The position numbers were made by a program, and so were the translations under genes. This document shows positions 59,500 through 64,000 of a stretch of 64,000 nt of DNA, piece by piece. The notes beneath the pieces were generated by a model, which was not told where the DNA came from, searched no databases, and was given only the letters and a program-made list of their open reading frames with translations. Source of the DNA: Cololabis saira. Its lineage: Eukaryota > Chordata > Actinopteri > Beloniformes > Belonidae. Where the stretch lies: positions 49,653,415 to 49,717,414 of the forward strand of contig NC_084591.1 in the NCBI RefSeq assembly GCF_033807715.1, in the 5' to 3' direction. Each line of letters opens with the position of its first letter. The first letter of the stretch is position 1.

Positions 59500-60877
59500 G
59501 GCCGGGTTTCCCAGATCCAACCTCTCTTAAGGATTTAAGAGAGGTTCAAAGAAGGTTTGAACTAAGAGAGAATCCTAAGATACGGGTGTTTCCCAGATGA
59601 CTTCTTAACACCGTTCTTTAGTTTCGCTCTTTCAGAAGCTCTTTGGAGCAGCTGTACGGTTCTGAAACCAAATGAATCGATGCCAGGCAAATCGATCACC
59701 GATCACTATCAGCGCATTTTCACACGCAGCACTGCTACCTAACGCACTAATTCCCTGCTGCCTGTGCGTTATAATAAAAAAATAAGATGATAAATATAAT
59801 TCAATGACCCTTTTTCATCCAAACGGTGTGTTACTCCGTTATTTCTGGCTACAGTGAGGCTTTTTTTCCCCACACACGGAGACCGGGAGTAAACGGGGTG
59901 GGCGTGTGTGTGCGTTCAAAAACATGAGCCAAGAGAAGGCGAGTTTCGCAAATCGCAACGTGGAATTACAGCAAACCCTGGTTTTTCGCAGGGGTTATGT
60001 TCCAAAAAGAACCTGTGATAAGTGAAATTCTTTTTACAATTATAGAGCGCTTCAGATTGCAGAGATCAGCCCCGCCTCGCACGTATTCCTGCTCTTCTGA
60101 TGCTGCTGCATCCCGCAGGTGGGTTTTTTCAAGAGAAGAAAATAGTTATGGGTCGTTGTCTTCGCTCTTTTTTCTTCTGGGCAAAAAGATTCTTTAATAT
60201 AAACCGACACCATTGATTATATTTGAGACTGTAATGAACGATTCATCAAAGGATCCCGTTGATCAGCTGCTGCTTCCCTGTCATCACATAGGGGCTCGGG
60301 CTCGGGCACGGCGCAGGTGTCCCGGCTGCCTGGACAGCCCGGTCCGACACACGTCCAGGGGACTGAAGTGCTGACGCATGAATGCGTTCATATAAACAGT
60401 TCTGCTTCGCGCGGCGACGCGGTTGATTTGCAGCGAGAACATGCTGTATAGCAGCCAAATTATCAAATAAATGATATTCATGATGATCGTTTTATTTGTG
60501 CGCATAAAGCATATACAGGAACACACTTGTTATTCCTTATTTTTCTTTTTTTCCCCCTTTGCTGTCACCAATAAATGCTAAACAATATAAATCTAAAGAA
60601 TAAAATAGATCAAATTTGTGCGGGGTGCATTGTTTTAATATCTCATTGCTTGGTGTGATATTGATTTGCCTGACGCGGCTGGATCTGTGAGTCTTTGTTC
60701 ACTAAGATGGTTGTAAAGACTGGGTCAGCAGCATCTTTCATTTCCTTCTTAATGAAAGAGATACTTAAGCTAAGAGCAACTCTGGGAAACGCGATTTTCT
60801 TTCACAGGCTCCTTAAGAAGGTTTGAAAGAAGTCTTTCGCTGTTAAGAACTACTTAACTGATCTGGGAAACCCGGCC
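59500..60877. mobile_element. 1.38 kb element with GGCCGGGTTTCCCAGATC termini, nested in a hAT
   Basis: GGCCGGGTTTCCCAGATC opens it and GATCTGGGAAACCCGGCC closes it, a perfect 18-bp inverted repeat. ATT flanks both sides (59497-59499; 60878-60880), a 3-bp duplication compatible with PIF/Harbinger. Subterminal repeats CTTAAGGATTTAAGAGAGG and CTCCTTAAGAAGGTTTG lie just inside. A GC-rich core with a 70-codon minus frame (60246-60458) has no recognised domain. Confidence 0.85.
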
Positions 60878-61056
60878 ATTGTAAACATCCGGCGCTTCGG
60901 ACTTTGATGGCAAAAGTTTAACGGCAGTAGAAAGTGTGTCTGAAAGACTAAACTAGTGTCAGGAATGCTAAAGTGCTAAAGTGGAGCCTAACTGACACAA
61001 AAAGAACCTGCTGATGAGGATTTATTTTCTAATATATACTCTAACTAATACTCTTC

Positions 61057-61979
61057 CATAGTATTTCACATGTAAAGACATGGGCCTCATTTAAAATGGA
61101 GTGCGTAGGATTCATACTAAAAGTGCACGTACGCCCAAAAGCCGAAAATGGCGGGCGCAAAAAAAAATCCGGATCTATAAAACCGCGTGCACGCAGACTT
61201 CCACGCAATGTTCCCTTTATGAATCACAGTCCACCTGGAAAGCTGCGCAGCTGAATCCGCCCCATATCCCGCCTTCTAAACGCCCATAAATCCATATGGA
61301 TGAGCCTACTGAGCATGCGCAGTGGCTTCCTGCAGCCTGTTAGGGATGAATGCGTCAGAATGAATGAACATGTCGAGCCACCGTGCCACTGAATTTCGCT
61401 GAGATCTGAGATCTAGATGTTGTGGATGATGTGGAGAGAGGACAGTGAAACGAGATTATTTGGTGGTCACAGTAAAAGTAGAAAAAGTATATAAATAGTA
61501 TAAAATAAAGCGAGTGAGTGGCAGCACGTCGTTGCTGCCCCACCGTTTCCACTGGGGACAAACACATGGGGACAAACACATGGAAGAGCACAGTTTTTTT
61601 AAACTTTATCCTTATGAACGCAATTGTTATATAGTCCAACTTTCCTTATTTTAGTCAGAACACTTTCTTTTTTCCTCTTCGGCATGGAGTAGTGGGTTCG
61701 GAGCGGCTTTGCGTAGATGGCGGCTTCCGCAACTTTCAGGCGCTTTTTCTGCGCAAGCAAGCTTTATAGATGAGGCCCCAGGACTGTAAAAACCCCACAC
61801 AGGGTATGCACAAACTGTGTAGTTGTACTTGGGGATATAACATTTAGTTATTTATTTTATTGTATTATTTGTTTTACATTTCTTGTATATTTTCAGTTCT
61901 TTTAGGTACACTTGTACAAAGTTAGAGATTTTGTAGGATCATAGTCAGACGTCTGACAGGTGGTAACGACCATAAATTT
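61057..61979 (+). repeat. second copy of the 55979-56204 segment, split by a MITE
   Basis: The left 25 bp and right 200 bp match 55979-56204, including CCCACACAGGGTATGCACAA. The insertion at 61082-61778 separates them. Confidence 0.88.
61082..61778. mobile_element. MITE with GGGCCTCATTTA termini, insertion shown by an empty site
   Basis: GGGCCTCATTTAAAATGG opens it and TTTATAGATGAGGCCC closes it. The paralogous uninterrupted locus at 55991-56005 reads AAAGACATGGACTG, while here CAT precedes and CA(-)GG follows the element, consistent with a 3-bp duplication CAT with one later change. The interior is CpG-rich at the left (GTACGCCCAAAAGCC, CGCAGACTTCCACGC). Confidence 0.85.
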
Positions 61980-62105
61980 CCATGTAGTTTGAAAGCGAGT
62001 CTCTAAGTGAAATAGAGGCTTAAACCTGGTAGAAATGCAGCCACAAAGCCCCATATCCCCCACGTTGGGAACGAGGTCGACTGATTCAAATATGCACAAC
62101 AACAT
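61980..62105. other. short unassigned stretch before a transposase relic
   Basis: No feature recognised. Confidence 0.35.
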
Positions 62106-62545
62106 TGGAACTGAGGTGCCCAAAAATGGCAGCTGGTGCGTTAGACTGATGAGTCAAATTTTGATATTTGGCTGAAGCAGAATGCAATTTGTTTGCGAAG
62201 GTCTGGAGATTTGTACAATAATGAGCGGCTGCAGGCAACAAGGAAGCACGGCGGAGGCTGCTTGCAGGTCTGGGAGTGCATTTCTGGGAAAGGAGTCATG
62301 GATTTGATGGGGATTAATGGTGTCCTCAGAGCAGGGAAACAGACACATACTTATCCATCATTCAATGCCATCAGGGAGGCGTCTGATTGGCCCTAAATTT
62401 ATGTTACAGCACAACAGCAACAACCCTAACCGTATATATGGTGACGTGGAAGGCGGAGTGTATGTGAGCCCAGAGTATAAACCTAACTCAGTATTATTGC
62501 CAGCAACCAACCAAGAAGTCACAAAAATGTCATTGTGAGTCTTCT
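62106..62545 (+). pseudogene. Tc1-like transposase relic (catalytic half)
   Basis: In shifting frames: WVRLTDESNFDIW (WTDES.F..F, first Asp of the C-terminal half), then ATRKHGGGCLQVWECISGKG (KHGGG..MVWGC). After a frameshift near 62330 follows MPSGRRLIGPKFMLQHNSNN (IPSG..LIG..F..QQDNDP). The catalytic Asp of QDNDPKH is replaced (QHNSNNPN). It is a different Tc1 subfamily from the relics at 26.7 and 33-36 kb. Non-functional. Confidence 0.75.
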
Positions 62546-62580
62546 CCTGTTTATGTGTCACTTTGGCAACCAGCGCCATG

Positions 62581-63244
62581 GCGTCTGTGTGATGGTGACT
62601 TTGGGAATGTAAATAAAATATGTGTACCGTATTTTCCGCACTATAAGGCGCACTGCATTATAAGGCGCACCTTCAATGAATTACGTATTTTAAAACGTTT
62701 TCCATAAATAAGGCGCACCGCATTATAAGGCGCTGCAGTAGAGCCTGCGGTTACATTATGTATCCATTAGACCAAGGGTTTATTTAGTTCTAAATTGGAA
62801 GATTATTGTGTCGCTCAAAATAAACGTCATACTCGCGAAAGCCGGTATTCCCGCCAAAACGCCATCCATTCGGCGCAACTTTCAACCCCAGCAAGATCAA
62901 GTATGGAGAAATGTAAGAAAAGAAAAATATCTGAAGAAAATGGAACATTCCATGATGCCTGGGCAGATTCATTTGCATTTAGCTCTGATGAGAGCGGCCT
63001 ACCAGTAGGCCTAATTTGTGGAGAAAAACTGTCTAACAATAAACGGTCAAATGTCGCAAGACATTTCAACAATACACACAGAGCCTTTGCTCAATATTGA
63101 TCCATATACTGTATAAGGCACACTGGAGTATAAGGTGCATGGTCAGCTTTTGAAAAAATTAAAGGCTTTTAGGTGCGTCTTATAGTGCGGAAAATACAGC
63201 CTCTGTGTGATGGTGACTTTGGGAATGTAAATAAAATATGTGTA
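62581..63244. repeat. 46-bp direct repeats flanking a hAT-like element
   Basis: 62581-62626 and 63199-63244 are identical at 45 of 46 positions (GTGTGATGGTGACTTTGGGA in both, ending ATATGTGTA). They abut the element at 62627-63198. Confidence 0.95.
62627..63198 (+). mobile_element. hAT-like element (CCGTATTTTCCGCACTATAA) with a BED-finger fragment
   Basis: The left end CCGTATTTTCCGCACTATAA and the right end TTATAGTGCGGAAAATAC are inverted repeats, with several AAGGCGCAC phrases inside. The plus frame 62795-63100 includes KKRKISEENGTFHDAWADSF, then LPVGLICGEKLSNNKRSNVA and RHFNNTHRAF. This fits the N-terminal BED-type finger of SCAND3/GTF2IRD2/ZBED-like hAT proteins (C..C...H...H), but the first cysteine of C-x2-C is Gly (VGLIC for VCLIC). 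The remaining transposase is absent. Confidence 0.7.
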
Positions 63245-63990
63245 ATTAGGAATTTCAAATGTGGGCTAAAAGGAGGAAAGACCTTAAAATTAAAGTTTTT
63301 TCTCTTTTCAGGATTCATTGAAAGGATTAAAAGACATATTGCTGCCTCTGAAGCCAAATGAATTGTTTTTCTGTTGTTTTTTCAAGCAGGCGGGTTCGAT
63401 GACAATCATTCAGGTGTCATGTATTGCAAGTATTTAGAAACTACACATAAAGGCCTGAATTAATTCCCCTAACTTGGAAAAGTTATTGAAAAAAACAGGT
63501 GAGGGATTACTCCAATGCCTTGCTTTAGAAACATTTACATACCGGTATGTTGTTAAAGGGAAATATAACACATTTGAGAAGATTTGGGGCTCTTTTATGC
63601 AATTTCTGGAGGGGGAGGATTTTATTGCAGCTTTGTAGTCTACTGTTGTACGGCATATTTTTTATTATTATTTATATATGCAACTTCTTGTTTATTTCTA
63701 ATAAGGTCATGGATCACATTTTGGATGGTGGGAGCGTTCTAGAAGTACACGATGTGTTTCCATCTGTGTATGTACATGTTGGTCACTCACTAGCGTTATC
63801 CTTTTCTTTTCCCTAAACGCCATGATGAGAATCAGTCAGTTACTACAACAGTAAAATATACCACTTAAATCTCTACATTTGGAATATCTTCAAGTGCCTA
63901 TTTGTACGTATTAATGTGCCTTGGTCTCTTTTGTGTCTTTGTACTGTAATTGAAAAAGTCAATAAAAATATTTGTAAAAAAAAAACAGGT
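63245..63990 (+). pseudogene. L1-like (L1/Tx1) retrotransposon ORF2 end and 3' UTR
   Basis: Frame 63549-63638 reads VVKGKYNTFEKIWGSFMQFL then EGEDFIAAL and stop, resembling the extreme C-terminus of L1-type ORF2 (..F.K.W.PF..FLE). A 3' UTR follows with TCAATAAAAATATTTG (63959-63975) and an A-run, a polyadenylation-like end. The part at 63245-63545 is not clearly aligned; it includes TTTTTTCTCTTTTCAG followed by a 16-codon open stretch (GFIERIKRHIAASEAK, stop) that could equally be a chance splice-like site. Confidence 0.5.
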
Positions 63991-64000
63991 TAAGCAAAAA

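Larger units (their letters stand above)
59053..61040 (+). mobile_element. hAT-Charlie-like element (CAGTGGTCCCCAACC start), interrupted and 3'-truncated
   Basis: It begins CAGTGGTCCCCAACC followed by GACCGGTTTAATGTCTGACA. The body resumes after the 59500-60877 insertion (AACATCCGGCGCTTCGGACT ... AAAGTGGAGCCTAACTG). No GGTTGGGGACCACTG terminus is seen, so the right end is lost. Confidence 0.7.

Overview
This window is vertebrate nuclear DNA, almost certainly from a ray-finned (teleost) fish. It has very little coding sequence, long introns, expanded microsatellites, and a dense layering of mobile elements typical of fish: hAT-type MITEs, Tc1-like relics, tRNA-derived SINEs, L2-like and Expander-like non-LTR retrotransposon fragments, and TTAA-flanked elements. 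There are no bacterial-type operons, ribosome binding sites or CRISPR arrays.

The one cellular gene I can support is the 5' end of znf423 (ZNF423/OAZ, a multi-zinc-finger transcription factor) on the minus strand. Coding exon 1 (49248 down to 49209) encodes MSRRKQAKPRSVK, the N-terminal NuRD-recruiting motif, and ends in a GTAAGA donor. Coding exon 2 (6987 down to 6928) is 60 bp. It has a good acceptor, joins in phase, and continues the protein with VEEGESSECGGTWDE, matching the known ZNF423 N-terminus. So 6988-49208 is one intron of about 42.2 kb, 1-6927 is part of intron 2, and 49249-64000 is the 5' untranslated, promoter and upstream region. The zinc-finger exons lie beyond the left edge. 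A CpG-rich segment (about 49155-50340) is the likely promoter.

Layout: 1-6.9 kb holds a microsatellite-bearing piggyBac-like MITE, a 28-bp minisatellite, (GTGC)n and the first copy of a repeat family that carries a fossil Myb/SANT-like segment. 7.7-17 kb holds several hAT MITEs with 8-bp target duplications and a TTAA-flanked 1.36 kb element. 18.4-19.9 kb is a 23-bp minisatellite of about 65 units. 21-28 kb is a nest of LINE, SINE, hAT, Tc1 and piggyBac-like pieces. 28-31 kb and 42-44.8 kb are mostly single-copy and contain candidate conserved non-coding elements. 33-36.5 kb is a Tc1-like relic split by two later insertions. 37-42 kb has further MITEs and a long (CA)n. 48.6-51.3 kb is the promoter zone. 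52-64 kb is a second nest of repeats: a 1.5 kb (GGAA)n carried by a piggyBac-like element, a palindromic element, SINE, hAT, a Tc1 transposase relic, a hAT BED-finger fragment and an L1-like 3' end.

The most unusual observation is that four separate TTAA-flanked elements with the same terminal inverted repeats each carry a large (TTCC/GGAA)n tract. One of these tracts lies about 1.2 kb upstream of the znf423 start codon. Every long open reading frame in the window (251-514 codons) is an artefact of a tandem repeat. All assignments come from reading the sequence and recalling family features; no database search was run.
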